Below are positions 20,868 to 33,001 of a stretch of 64,000 nt of DNA, piece by piece. Origin of the DNA: Poa pratensis (taxonomy: Eukaryota > Streptophyta > Magnoliopsida > Poales > Poaceae). The notes under the pieces were generated by a model. The model was not told where the DNA came from. It did not search any database and saw nothing but the letters and a program-made list of their open reading frames with translations. The position numbers were made by a program, and so were the translations under genes. The stretch is from the NCBI GenBank assembly GCA_947311845.1, contig CAMZMU010000107.1:19055166-19119165 (forward strand). The letters are read 5' to 3'. How positions within the stretch are numbered: position 1 is the first letter of the stretch; the number at the start of each line of letters is the position of its first letter.

Positions 20868-23800
20868 ATGCTGAAGAACGTCTTGAGCCAGTCATGGAGG
20901 AAGGGGGCACATGTGCTACAGGAAGGCCATCCAGCTGCAGCACTGTATGCTTGTTCAAGTCGATTTCACAGCGGGCAGGTAATAAGCCACGATTTGAATA
21001 TCTATCTGTTATCTGTTGATAATCAAGTTTAATCCTTGAAACATCTATGTTGTTACAGTGCTTTGTTTTAGCAACTTGATATGTTGATGATAATTAGTTG
21101 GATATAGCTCTGATTTGGACTGTGAGAACTCACAAATGCTTGTAACATCAATATGAGCCTCCCTGATTGGTAATGCGTCGAAGGAATTCATGCTTATGCT
21201 ATGCATAAACTAGTGTAATCCTGTGGGCATGCAGTGCTGAAATCAGCACTGTAATGTTTGCACTGACTGCATTTCTACATATGTGATATTGTCTGAAGGG
21301 TATGAGTAGCCTGTGGCTGTATCGGCCAAAGTTTCGTCGGCCATGTTACAATCATGTAAATGTCTAGCACATTTGGAAGTTAAGTAACAAGCTGGACAAT
21401 TCATTTGCTTGCTACACATCTCACTAAAGATCCATTCAAACTCCAACCCTGAGTTTCCCAAGGCTTAAAGCTATCTCTGTCTAGCCTAAACATTTCCAGT
21501 CCTCTGGATTTCTAATTGCCCCGTGCCTCCCGGGTCGCTCGCGCGAGCGACTCCGGAGGCGACTCCAAACCCTAGACAAAAAGCTTCCTTCCCCTGCCTC
21601 CCTGGCCGCCGCTGCCGCCGCTTCCGGCGGTGGCGGCGGCGTCCGTCCGCCAAAGGCGGTGCGGGCGTGTGTGTGCGGCGCCCTGGCGGAGCTCCTTCGT
21701 GCGGAGAAGCGACGCGCGTGGTGGCGCGGGTGTGCGGCGAGGCGGCAGGGCGGAGGTGAGCCGGCGCAGTTCGGCGGCGGTCTGGAGGCAGCATCGCAGT
21801 GCCAGAGATGGCTGCGGTGCGGCGCTGGCTGGCAGCGGCGCTCGTGCCCGATCTGGGCCCGATCTGGGCCGGGCGGGCCGCGGCCACGGCGCGAGTGGCA
21901 ACGGCGACGTCGCCTGCTCCCCCCTGTGCCCCGACCAAGATCTCTCCCTCCCCCTACCCCTCCCGTCCGCTGCTGCTGGAGAGGATGCTGGCGGGCGAGC
22001 ATGCGAGCAGCGGCCTTTGGGCATCGGCTGCTCTGCTGCGCCCCGGCGGATCCGGGCGGCGGAAGCTGCGGGCCGGCGCGGCGGCGGCGGCCACAGTGCG
22101 TGGCGGCGCGGGGCAGGTGATCTTGTTGCCTGCTGGACGCGCTCCTGGCAGTGGCCGGCCTGCAGGCCATGCGCTGGCCGGTGCCTCCTACCAAGACGAC
22201 AATGTTTTCGGGTTTCCCTCGCTGTGATGGACTCCCAGTGACGACTTCGCCACCTCTTGTATGCCCCTGCATCGACGGTCTTCGGAAGTCCCTGCTCATG
22301 GGTCGGAGTGAAAACCCCGTGCGGCGACGTCCTGCGCTGTCAACGGCGACGCCGAGGGTGCCGTTACCTCCTTGGAGGCGTTGACATGACCCTGGCCGGA
22401 TTTCCTCCTCGAGCACCGGGGGAAACCCTAGGTCCGGCCTGCCAGACGGGCAGCGGCAGCGTCTCAGCGCTGCTCCCTTCTTGAAGGCGCTGCCATGGCT
22501 GCACGTGGAGCACCTGATGCGGCAGCGCGAGGTTGGTGATGTGGCGCTCTGGCGTCGAATGCTACACAGGAGGTGGATGCTCGGGACACAACGTATGCCA
22601 GCGCCGACACTCCCCCGACGAGTTCTACACCAGTCCCAGCCGGTCCCTGCCTTTCACCCCCGCCGACTCCCTCTAGGCACACAAGGGGGCAAGGTATGTT
22701 GGGCTGGGCAGTTCTGGAGCTGAAGTTGTCCCTGGAGGCGTCTGGCAATGGCGGTGTTGCTGCCCTATAGCTCCAAGCCTCGATGCCTCGCCATTCTTGG
22801 CTGGAGGCAAGGCTAGCGAGACCTGATGTCGTTGTGGTCTGTAGTTGAGGGCACCTCCTTACCGAGTTGTAGTCGCTTGGTGAGGACAGTCGTGAGTGTG
22901 TGTGTGTGTCCCTCCTTCTGGAGGTTGTACCCTCGATGTCTTCTACCTTTTCAATAAAATGAAGCGCAAAGTCTTTTGCGTTTTCGCGAAAAAAAAAACA
23001 TTTCCAGTCCTGTTAACAACCATATACAAGTGGGCACATACATATAAGGGATTAATAATGGATTCTTACCGATTCGTTTCAACTGCGCCTTATTCAGTTA
23101 TGAGGTTAACTTTGCTAAGGGCAGTTCTCACTTCCCAGATTATGGCATCCACAATCCATTTCAGCAATTATTTAGGCTGAATGCAATGGTCAATTCAGTC
23201 AGGTTGTTATACATTTCATTTGAAAGCCACTTGGTAGTGCACTGAAGGAATTTATTCATAACTCTTTGCAATCATGTGGGCGTGCAAATACTGAATTCTC
23301 AAAAAATTGTAAAATTTTGATGCTGCCTCAAGGGTTCAAGGTTTGAAGTTGTCTCTTGCTTCTTTGGCTGAACTAATCCATTCAATTACAAACACATGTT
23401 CATTTACTCCTGCAATTACAATGAAATCAGCATTTCGTTACCTGTGTTCTCTAGACCAATCATTTAGCTCTTCAACAATTTCTTTACCCAAGATGCAACC
23501 CCGTCCACAATCCATTCTAAGTAAAACAATTCACTCATATTACAATCATATGCAGTTCATGGATACAAATAAACTATTCGTTCCAGATTCCAGACATCCA
23601 GTTGCACCCAGTTTAGTTATGACATTACAATGGCATGGACATTTCATTTCATCAATTAGTTGCTCTGATTGAGGTGTACAATTAGTCAGTTCATCTATGT
23701 TTGATTCTTGTTTTGCGCACTGAAATAAAAGTAGCTAAACAGCAAGTTTTCTCTCTTCGTTCATTCAGGTCTTAAGCTCCTCGAGGAGCTTCTTCGGCGT

Positions 23801-24221
23801 GGAGGACTTCATGGACGAGGATAACAGCAGGCCCTACACCTACAAGAAGGAGAAGCGATCCAAGAATCCGCACAAGCACATCTCCTTCAAGCAACGTACC
23901 ATCGCGCACATGGAGCCCTTCACCCTGGATGTGTTCATCTCCAAGCGGTTTGTGTCGGCGTCGCTGACCCACCGGTCTACTTGCCGTCAGGTTGCAGTGG
24001 CAGGCACCAACTCCAAGGATGTTAAGGCTGCGCTAACATCGCGGTCCGACGTGCCGGCCTGCCTGTCGGTGGGGCGGTTCCTGGCGGAGCGTGCCAAGGA
24101 GGCGGACGTGTATGCTTGCACCTACACACCCAGAGAGCGGGACCGGTTCGAGGGGAAGATCAGGGCTGTCGTGCAATCGCTCATCGATAACGGCATCCAT
24201 GTCAAGCTCTACCTCGACTGA
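20868..24221 (+). CDS. Mitochondrial uL18 (L18p/L5e family) ribosomal protein, two coding exons
   Basis: Coding exons are 20868-20978 and 23769-24221, phase 0, giving 187 residues. A likely untranslated first exon lies at about 20340-20530, spliced to 20807. The first 40 residues are rich in Arg, Ser and Ala and short of acidic residues, a mitochondrial presequence look. From about residue 90 the L18p fold is visible: FISKRFVSASLTHRSTCRQV, VAVAGTNSKDVKAAL, and a C-terminal RDRFEGKIRAVVQSLIDNGI. L18 family proteins bind 5S rRNA in the large subunit. The plant uL18-like proteins form a small group, one of which (HEART STOPPER in Arabidopsis) is mitochondrial and linked to development; which member this is cannot be told. 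The 2.8-kb intron holds a retroposon. The frame is intact. Confidence 0.75.
21488..23011 (+). mobile_element. 1.5-kb non-LTR retroposon in the uL18m intron
   Basis: AAACATTTCCAGTCCT occurs at 21488-21503 and 22996-23011 (16 bp). The insert (about 21504-22995) begins with a GC-rich leader containing CAAACCCTAG and ends with TTCAATAAAATGAAGCGCAA, a short stem, TTTTCGCG and about ten A. Target duplication plus poly-A marks reverse transcription of an RNA. Open frames run through the GC-rich part on both strands, but none resembles an endonuclease or reverse transcriptase. It is in the same orientation as the host gene, so its AATAAA could act as a premature poly(A) site. Confidence 0.75.
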
Positions 24222-24439
24222 GCATTTGATCCTAAGACTTCTACGATGTCCCGGTCTGAAGTCTCACGGCAAGTTCAGGGTTTGTTTTAGCAGGATTCGG
24301 TTTTGTGACTTTTCTGGTGTCCTAATCTCTTACAATAACTTGTGATTTTTTTCACAACTTTACCAGGGTAGCTTAGCTTATTTACATGTGGAAATGTTAA
24401 TTTACAGTTTGATGTTAATTCCACCTCACAGGTATTTCT

Positions 24440-25600
24440 AGGCTAATAAAAGGGCATAGGGAAGTTCCTGTGTTTGTTGGCATAATATGAGGTTGAGTCC
24501 CAGTCCTTGATAGGTCTTGATTAGAAATTAGAACCAAAAAGAAAGAAAATGAGTCAGATATATAGCACATCAAGGCATCTTCAGTCCGGAAAGGCATGAT
24601 TCATCACTATCTTGCCAGATCAAAGTAGTTCCACATATATATTTTCTTTTGCGGGCAAAGTAGCCCAAATATGACTTATCGAAGTTGACAGTTTAGCGTG
24701 ACGTCTTCACGGTATTTGTTGTAGATTACAAACCTGCAACCTGAAAATGAATTAGTTCAGAGTTCATAGCTGTTTGCATGGACACAGGGAAACAGTTTTG
24801 GGTTTGGCATTGGCTCTGTCGCTCTGATCGTTTGGTCTGAATCTGAGGCACTGTGTTTGGAAGTTTGTGGCACTTCAAGGACAAAATCTGGATAGAGATT
24901 CTGGAACTGTTTGAGTTATAGTTAATGTTTTCTCGCCAATACTATCTGGTTGGATAATGTTTGGCTAGATGAAGCAATATTTGAGAAACTAAAATAACTC
25001 TATTAATGGAAGAATGGTAATTATTCTCCTGGACAGGAAAAGTACAGATGCTATTGGGGAATAAGTTAAGGCAGGTGTTTACATGAGAAGATGAAAAAGC
25101 GAAGGCGCGAGATATAGTGCCAAGCATGTGGAAGCTGTAGGACGGCAGAGGGAGAAAAAAAAGGGCACAGCTCTCGAGCTTCCAACTGCTACCCATCCCT
25201 GTAATGGCCAAACATGGTAGTGGATTTAGGATTCTAATGTGTGGACAAACTTGTGGGACGTACAGATTCTCTTGGGATAACCATGCTTTCATCTTGCTAA
25301 CCACTAGTACCACACAAGACCCGAACGTAAGGACACTTGCTCACTTAGGAGTTGTACTTTTAGGCTAAAAATATAGATGGGCAAAGAGAAGTGCCTGCGT
25401 TTGGCATAATGTGACGTTGAGCCACAGTAGGATTGTTGTCGATTAGAAGTTAGAACAAGGGAAATATATTCAGATTTATATCATATCAAGCCATCAAGGG
25501 ACCTTCTTAGAATCTTTGTCAAGAGTCATGGCTACCTTGCCAGGATCAAAGCAGCTCCAAATACGGCTCGTCGAAGTCGACAGTTAGCAGTGACGTGATC
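24440..25600 (+). repeat. Diverged direct duplication of about 250-280 bp
   Basis: Segments 24440-24720 and 25360-25600 share an ordered series of short matches. Examples are GGCTAATAAAAGGGCATAGG versus GGCTAAAAATATAGATGGGC, TTGGCATAAT(A/G)TGA, TTAGAA(A/G)TTAGAAC, CTTGCCAG, and TCGAAGT(T/C)GACAG followed by TGACGT. They are about 0.9 kb apart and have drifted considerably. Confidence 0.6.
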
Positions 25601-26261
25601 ACTGCGCAAGCTGGCCTTGGCTGGTCAAATGCAAGTGAGGATGGAGTATCTTGCTGATGGCTTGGTCACCAAACAACACAGTAACAGTCAACACAATACA
25701 CAAGACCATGACATTAGCGTACTGTCAGTAGAGGCAGTGGGGCGCAAAGATCTTGTACTGTTCTGTACTGCAAAGCATGGTACTGTGCGAGTAGTACTGC
25801 TACTGCAGATGCATGCTCAGATCACACATGTATGGACACTACAGTGTATATACTATGTATCCGTATTCTGCCACCTTTTGTGTTTGTATATGCATGTGCC
25901 TTGACCTTAATTAAAGGCCGGGCTCTTGTTAATCATCTTCATTGCCACTAAGTACCATCATTCATTCTGATGATGATGGCTACAGAGATGAAGCGTGGCA
26001 AGAAAAATGTAAATATACATCGAAAGCTCCTCCCTAAAAAGTGCAGCTAATCATGCAGACCTGAGGAGCAAGGAGAAAATTCAGATTTGGACAGGTGAAT
26101 GAGGCAACATTATGATTTACGCCCCATGCCTTGAGCTTTACCAGACATGCTTAAGTGCATCGAGTTTAACTCAGGTTACTCTATAATTATGCTGCCATTT
26201 TCATAAGGATAAGCCCAGAGATCGTCTTTTGATGGTCCGTATATTATTTTTGCAATCTTCA

Positions 26262-26388
26262 TACTCCCTCCGATCCATATTGGTGGGCATAGTTTTGTCT
26301 AAATTCATATATATCTAGTTAAGTATTTAGACTAGATACATGTGTATCTAGACAAAGTTGTGCCCACTAATATGGATCGGAGGTAGTA
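26262..26388. mobile_element. Stowaway MITE
   Basis: The 123-bp segment 26264-26386 begins CTCCCTCCGATCCATATT and ends AATATGGATCGGAGGTAG, near-perfect inverted repeats flanked by TA. The whole element can fold into a hairpin. Confidence 0.88.
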
Positions 26389-27745
26389 CCTGATCTGCAT
26401 CTGCACGGCCTGTTCACGAGGAAAAGCAGGAGGAGGAAAAGAGAAAAGGCGTATGTAGGGGGGCAAAGAAAGGCAGCAAAGCAAAGCACCCCTCATTTCA
26501 CTGGAAAGAGAGGTCACGTCTTCCATGCTAGGTAGACTGCAATGATTTCTGGCCCTATTCAGGAGGAGGAGAAGCATATGCCCATCTCCTTCCTCTCGCG
26601 TCTGCACATCGAACAAGGAAACAAAGACTGATGGCCTCTTGAGCATCAGACAATCTCCTAAAACATCACCCAAATCTCCTATAAATCACACGCCACTCCT
26701 CTACATATACATATCCCACTACTTCTGAACCACAAGTACCATGACATGATATGACATGGCCCAGTATGGGCTGGTGCCCTGTGACGGATTTTCATATTCG
26801 GGGTAAAATGATACTAGTACCTGACATTTCCTCAGAATAAAAACCGTGCCTCCACTTGAGTGTACGTGTGTAGTTATCTACTTATATCTGGTATGACGCC
26901 AACTGAACTGGTACAAACTGATGTGGCAACACGACCAACTGCCATGAGGGCGTCTTGTGTTTATCTTTCTCGTCACCATGAACTAACCCGATTCCTGATT
27001 CTACATCCACAACGCATGATGGCCAAAATTCCCTTGTCCATTTGCCTCCACTTCAGGCCGTCAGGGCGAGACAGAGGCACGCACTTCCTCCCTGTCATTA
27101 TCTCCGGCTAAAGATACTTTCGATCGTCTTGTTTATCGCCCCCTCCAGTAGAATTAGCACACACTTCCCAAGCTAATTGTCCAGCTGCCGCCGCCTCGGG
27201 GAATTCCTTTCGTTGCAAGAATCCCTCAAAGGTGCCGTGGTGGCCTGTGACAGCCGTGCATGCACCACACCACGCTCCGATAAAGCCTGTGTCTTTCTCG
27301 GATGGGATCAATACTAATCTGGTTCTTCTAGACAAAGATTAGCTATCCTAGATAATAGACCCTCCCTCTCGAGCTAATAGCACACTGTCACTGTTTTACA
27401 TTTTTCACAGGCCCCGAGAAGGCAGAAAAGGGCGGAAAAGAAGAATTTTCGCCCCCACCTTTGGCCCAATATTCTACCCACTCCAAGGCAGGGGTCAGGA
27501 GGCAGGCATGTCTGCTCCCTCCTTTTGCAACTTTGCTTCAAACAAGAGCACAGGCATCTTCTTTTGTGTCATTTGCTACTGACAAAAACCTCAGAGGGGC
27601 CTCCTCCCCTGCCCACTGCAGTGCCACTCGACTGCTTGTGTGTGTGAGAAGAGAAGGCTGCGTGCTTCTTTTCCTTGGCCGCACCCTTGCTTGCTTCCAT
27701 GTTTGAGCACACAAGAAGCTAGAGCCCCTCTTCCCTCCCAGGTGA

Positions 27746-30700
27746 ATGGCAATGGGGGTGGTTCTTGCCTCTGCTTCCTCCCTACCCCTGCTGCTGCTTC
27801 TCCTCTTCTCCTTCCCTCTCGCGCCCGCCAACGGCCTCCTCTCGCCCAAGGGTGTAAACTATGAAGGTTAGTTCCCTCAAATCGAGAGCCCTCTTGGTTT
27901 CTGTTTGTTTTTCTTGCATTGGTGCTCGCCACCGTGTCTGTATCCTTCCCCAGATCAAGAACGCCCTGCTATTGGGTCTCGTCTGTTTGTTCCTCTTGCA
28001 TTGGTGTGTGAGTGACAATCTCTGTTATGTCTGCAGTGCAAGCCCTCATGATGATCAAGAACTGCCTCAAGGATCCCCATGGCGTGCTCAAGAACTGGGA
28101 CCAAGACTCCGTGGATCCTTGCAGCTGGACTATGGTCACCTGTTCGCAGGAAAACCTTGTCACTGGCCTGTAAGTGAACAACCTACAAAAACGTCTTTGT
28201 CACAGGTTATCTCCTCTAATACTGTGTACCTGACTACCTGGCTGTTCCAATTTAGCAGAGAAGCTCCGAGCCAGAATCTCTCTGGCCCGCTCTCCCCAAG
28301 CATAGGGAATTTGACCAATCTTGAGATAGTGTGAGTTCTTCTTGCCATGATTTTTTTGAAGGTTCTTCTTGCCATGATTAACCTTGTACAACTACCACTG
28401 TATATGCTGCTTTCAGAAGTACTACGATTTCTTTTGGGTAGGATGAGATCTTACTTTTTTTTTCTTTTTTTTACAGCCTGCTGCAGAACAACAACATCAA
28501 TGGGCGAATCCCAGCAGAGATTGGCAGGCTAACAAGCCTCAAGACGCTCGATCTCTCCAGCAACCAATTATCCGGTGAAATCCCCAGCTCTGTGAGCCGC
28601 CTCACAGACCTCCAATACCTGTGAGTGCACTTCCGTTCTACTGTACCAGCCTTGAATGATACTCTGGAGGTTTCCTCTTCCGTTCATGGCCTGTGCCTCA
28701 TGAGCCCATGATGCTAGCAGCTGTTCTCATTGTTTGTCACTGTACTGCTACCAGGAGACTCAACAACAACACCCTGTCTGGCGCATTCCCGGCATCACCA
28801 GCTAATTTATCACACCTTGTCTTCTTGTGAGTATTATTTGCTTGTTCTGCTGTTATGTGCCTGCGTACTGTGTTGGCTCCATGGTGCTCACTGTGGGAAT
28901 TCCATCTCAGGGATCTGTCCTATAATAATCTCAGCGGCCCGGTTCCCGGGTCTTTGGCTAGGACATTCAAGTAAGGCTACAGTCCCGTGTCATTCTGTCT
29001 TTTGACCAAAATACTATCTCCGGTGGGAAACCATAATGTTTTTGAATTTATGGGAAAATAATCATCTTCTTGCAGCATTGTAGGGAATCCACTGATCTGC
29101 GGAGCAGCTAAGGAACAAGATTGTTATGGAACTCTACCGATGCCCATGTCCTACAGCCTGAATACCACACAGGGTATGCTCATTTGCTCAATCCTGTGCA
29201 CCGATGATCTGATTTTGTCCTGAACTGATCTATAGATTAGTAACTACAACTGTTGTAATAACCTTTTTTTTTTACAAAAGGTACTCCAATGCCAGCAAAA
29301 TCTAAGAGCCACAAAGCTGTGGTTGCATTTGGTTCCACAATAGGCTGCATCAGCATCCTTTTCCTTGTAACGGGATTGCTGTTCTGGTGGAGGCATAGGA
29401 GAAATCGACAGATTCAGTTCGATGTTGACGGTAAGTAAGAAAGGACAAAATTACTCACCGAGCTCATAATGACAGAAAGCTTGTAAAACTTGATGGTATC
29501 GGTTTACTGAATGTGCTGGTTACTTTGCAGACCAACGCATAGAGAACGTCAACCTTGAAAACCTGAAGAGGTTTCAGTTCAGAGAGCTCCAGGCTGCAAC
29601 AGAGAACTTCAGCAGCAAGAACATGGTAGGAAAAGGAGGTTTTGGAAATGTTTATCGAGGGAAGCTACCAGATGGAACTGTAGTAGCTGTCAAGAGGCTG
29701 AAAGATGGAAATGCCGCAGGCGGGGAGTTGCAGTTTCAGACTGAAGTTGAGATGATAAGCTTGGCGGTGCACCGGAATCTCCTTAGGCTCTGTGGGTTCT
29801 GCATGACTGCCACTGAGAGGCTACTGGTCTATCCATACATGTCAAATGGAAGTGTGGCATCACGCCTGAAAGGTAAAACACATCAAGGTTTCAGGATGAT
29901 TTGTTTCCTAAAAAAATAGAAAACAGTAGTAGTAACATATGCTCTTTGGAAACTTTAACTTGAAAAATGAAATGCAAAAGGATTTGCATTTGATTCTCAC
30001 ATCTACATTTCTGAGCTTCAACTCAAAAAATGAATACCGAAAGATTTGTGTTTGATCCTCAGTTTCTCACATTTATATTTCTGAACTTCAACTAAAAAAT
30101 GCATATGGAAATATTTGCATTTCATTCTCACGTCATTTGGGTAGGCATTTATAATAAAGAATCGTACTTTTTTCTTACCCAATCAAAGAAACACAATTGA
30201 TAAGACAAAAACACAATTGATTAAATGTTAACTTTGTTCTCACATAACCGATTACAGGCAAGCCACCGCTGGACTGGATCACCAGAAAGGGGATCGCACT
30301 CGGTGCAGCAAGAGGCCTACTATACCTGCACGAGCAGTGTGACCCCAAGATCATCCACAGAGATGTAAAGGCAGCGAACATATTGCTCGATGACTTCTGC
30401 GAAGCAATTGTCGGAGATTTTGGGCTCGCCAAGCTCCTGGACCACCGTGACTCTCATGTAACCACGGCCGTGAGGGGCACTGTAGGCCACATTGCCCCAG
30501 AGTACCTCTCGACGGGCCAGTCATCTGAGAAAACCGACGTCTTTGGCTTCGGGATCCTGCTGCTCGAGCTGATCACTGGACAGACTGCACTTGAGTTTGG
30601 GAAGGCATCAAATCAGAAAGGAGCCATGCTGGACTGGGTAAGTTCATTTTTGTTCACAAATGTGAGCGCATGGTTTGAAGCATATGATCTTATCATACCT

Positions 30701-31053
30701 GAGGTCTTAATAGAACGCTGGCTTCTGTTCAGGTGAAGAAGATGCACCAGGAGAAGAAGCTTGATGTACTTGTCGACAAGGGACTCGGGAGCAGTTACGA
30801 CCACATTGAGCTAGAGGAGATGGTGCAGGTGGCGCTGCTGTGCACCCAGTATCTCCCAGGTCACAGGCCTAAGATGTCGGAGGTGGTCAGGATGCTTGAA
30901 GGTGACGGACTGGCGGAGCGGTGGGAGGCGTCACAGCGTACTGACTCGCACAATTTCAAGGTGCCCGACTTCACCTTCGGGCGCTGCTACTCTGACCTGA
31001 CAGACGATTCATCATTGCTGGTACAGGCAGTTGAGCTCTCTGGACCAAGATGA
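27746..31053 (+). CDS. NIK-type LRR receptor-like kinase (LRR-RLK subfamily II), 11 exons
   Basis: Exons: 27746-27866, 28037-28169, 28259-28330, 28477-28620, 28755-28826, 28911-28970, 29076-29173, 29281-29430, 29531-29872, 30258-30637, 30733-31053. Phases agree throughout and the product is 630 residues, normal for SERK/NIK proteins. Order: signal peptide (1 to about 28), LRR N-terminal cap ([10 protein letters not shown]), about five LRRs, transmembrane helix (246-270), kinase. Kinase landmarks are GKGGFG (317-322), Lys338, HRD (431-433), DFG (451-453) and the activation loop with Thr466/467/472, ending [13 protein letters not shown]. The C-terminus [18 protein letters not shown] is the NIK signature. 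NIKs act at the plasma membrane as co-receptor-like kinases; in Arabidopsis NIK1 represses translation in antiviral immunity and is targeted by a begomovirus movement protein. The frame is intact and all catalytic residues are present. Confidence 0.92.
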
Positions 31054-31792
31054 CACCATGACTAGCAATGGAAGGCAAGAAACATCATCAGTTGTTTCCA
31101 GCACTACCTGTACAGAAGGAAAAAATCCTGCGTAAAATGGCAAATAACAGAATGAAAATAGCATCTAGTGATACATTCTGTCAGTAAGTGGAGCAGATCC
31201 AGATTAACTGTACAAATATCAAAGAAGTTTATAACCTAGTTGCCTAGGCTGGTAAATTACATTAACAAATTATGTAAACCGTTGGTACAATAAAGGTGAC
31301 GGTGAAATATTTACTGTAGCTGCAAGTTTTGGTTCTCTTTCTCGCTTTTTGCTTACTCTATATTCATTGGTTATAGTTTTGTAAGACTGTGCTGTTTGAT
31401 TGCAACGACCTGCCAGCGTCATGTTGTCTTCACATTGCTATATAGTTCCAAAATTCTAGTCAACTTATTTCAATTTGTAACACAAATTATAGCAAATATT
31501 TTGCCAAGTCCATGCAACGTAACATCATAATTCGATGAGAAAGATCTGTAAAATTTCCGTCAAAAAGGAAAAAAAAATCTGATCAACTACAGCGAGCTAA
31601 ACAAAAGAACAAGCAGAAAACAACCACATAATATGCTCCACCAGCAGGGTCGGTGATATTACCCACATCTCAACAACAGAATCTGGAGATTAGAATCTGT
31701 GAAGTGCTTGAAGAACGCCGCAGGGTCAGCATAAAGTACTAGAGCACGTCCCCTGGTCGAAATTTAAGAGGCGCTCGCATCTTATGAGAAAA

Positions 31793-31868
31793 TCGATGTA
31801 GGCATCATCAAAGTTGACATCGTGCAGAGCTCGATGTAGGCATCATCAAAGTTGACATCGTGCAGAGC
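31793..31868 (+). repeat. 38-bp tandem duplication
   Basis: The unit beginning TCGATGTAGGCATCATCAAA occurs twice in direct succession (31793-31830, 31831-31868) without a mismatch, which suggests a recent event. Confidence 0.85.
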
Positions 31869-32673
31869 TCTATGACTGGTGTTGTCGCCACCACCATCAA
31901 TATTTCGGAGGTATGCCTCAGAAGGGTTGTAATTGGATGCCATCTTTAAATTACGGTGGCTGGTCTCTTCCTGGAAATGCGCACATCAAGCAACTCCTAT
32001 TATTTGCGACTCTTCATCGTCAATGTTAATCAATGTTAGGATGTAGAGACCATATACCATGAAAATAGCTGATGGTGTACAGGGAGAATGTCTTGGTATG
32101 GATATGCAGCCTGAATATGTTGTCAGGTCTGTAGAGTTTTGTTCTATCTATAAAACAGTTACTGGTTATATTAGTTGTATACTTGTATACATAGGAACTA
32201 GATGTATGGAAAGATTATCATAATACGACTGTCTATGTGATGAGCATAGTTTGTATAGAAATGAAGATATATAATCTGTAAGCTTCTTCAATACGTGTGG
32301 TATAAGTTTTTCGAGAGACCTGCAGATGTTTCAAAAGTCAGAAGTTCAAATAGACAAGACTTACTCAATAATTTGTAGTACTTGTTATGTTCATATCTGA
32401 AGCAAGTCAACATAGACTTCTGAGGTTACTATGCAACACCGAAGATGGTTATTTACTTGAAATATGAAGGCATTATGCAAAAAATACCCACCTTGGCCAC
32501 CCTGTCTCAAAATAAGAACATAGCATAAGCCGCCCCACAATCAACAGGAGCATATTCTGTAAACTTAAACTATATTGACCACCCAACATCATACTATGAA
32601 TTACTATCAATAACATGCTTAAACTCAAGCCTTTCAGCCAAGTTAATTTAAGACTTAGACCAATAAAAACACA

Positions 32674-32815
32674 GTCATTTCATATAGGATATATCCTGGT
32701 CATGGAAGAGATCGGATAGAGATTTAACAAGCCATTTCATATGAATAACAGCAATCCTAGTCATGAAGAGATCAGATCGAGATTTAATAAGCCATTTCAT
32801 GTGAATAACAGCAGC
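32674..32815 (+). repeat. 60-bp imperfect tandem repeat, about 2.4 copies
   Basis: Copies marked by CATTTCATAT, CCTAGTCATGAAGAGATC and GAGATTTAA recur with a 60-bp period at about 32674, 32733 and 32793. Confidence 0.65.
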
Positions 32816-33001
32816 GAATCAAGTGAAAACGATGCGAGTAAATTCATTTCCTACACTGAACATCACTAAGATATTTGCAGATCTATACGGTTCCAAAGAA
32901 ACTATCTAGTGACATGGCAGGGTGCTTTAGAACTTTTCGCACGTATCTCCACTTCCTATCTCGTGCTGAGGTTCCAAAAAGTAGAACAGCTAAGGTAAGT
33001 G

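Larger units (their letters stand above)
24222..27745. other. Intergenic DNA between uL18m and NIK-type kinase
   Basis: No gene was recognised in 3.5 kb. It holds an old direct duplication (about 24440-24720 and 25360-25600), a Stowaway MITE (26264-26386), and the kinase promoter and 5' UTR at the right end (TATA-like elements not clear). Confidence 0.5.
31054..33001. other. Kinase 3' UTR and intergenic DNA with two short tandem repeats
   Basis: The first 250-300 bp should be the kinase 3' UTR (AATAAA-like TACAATAAAGG near 31288). The rest shows no gene. It has a 38-bp perfect tandem duplication at 31793-31868 and a 60-bp imperfect one at about 32674-32815. Confidence 0.5.

Noticed and set aside
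21481..22416. 311-codon minus-strand frame plus long frames on the plus strand
   Set aside because: All lie in the GC-rich body of the 1.5-kb retroposon. The composition explains the lack of stops, and no domain or splice context supports a gene.
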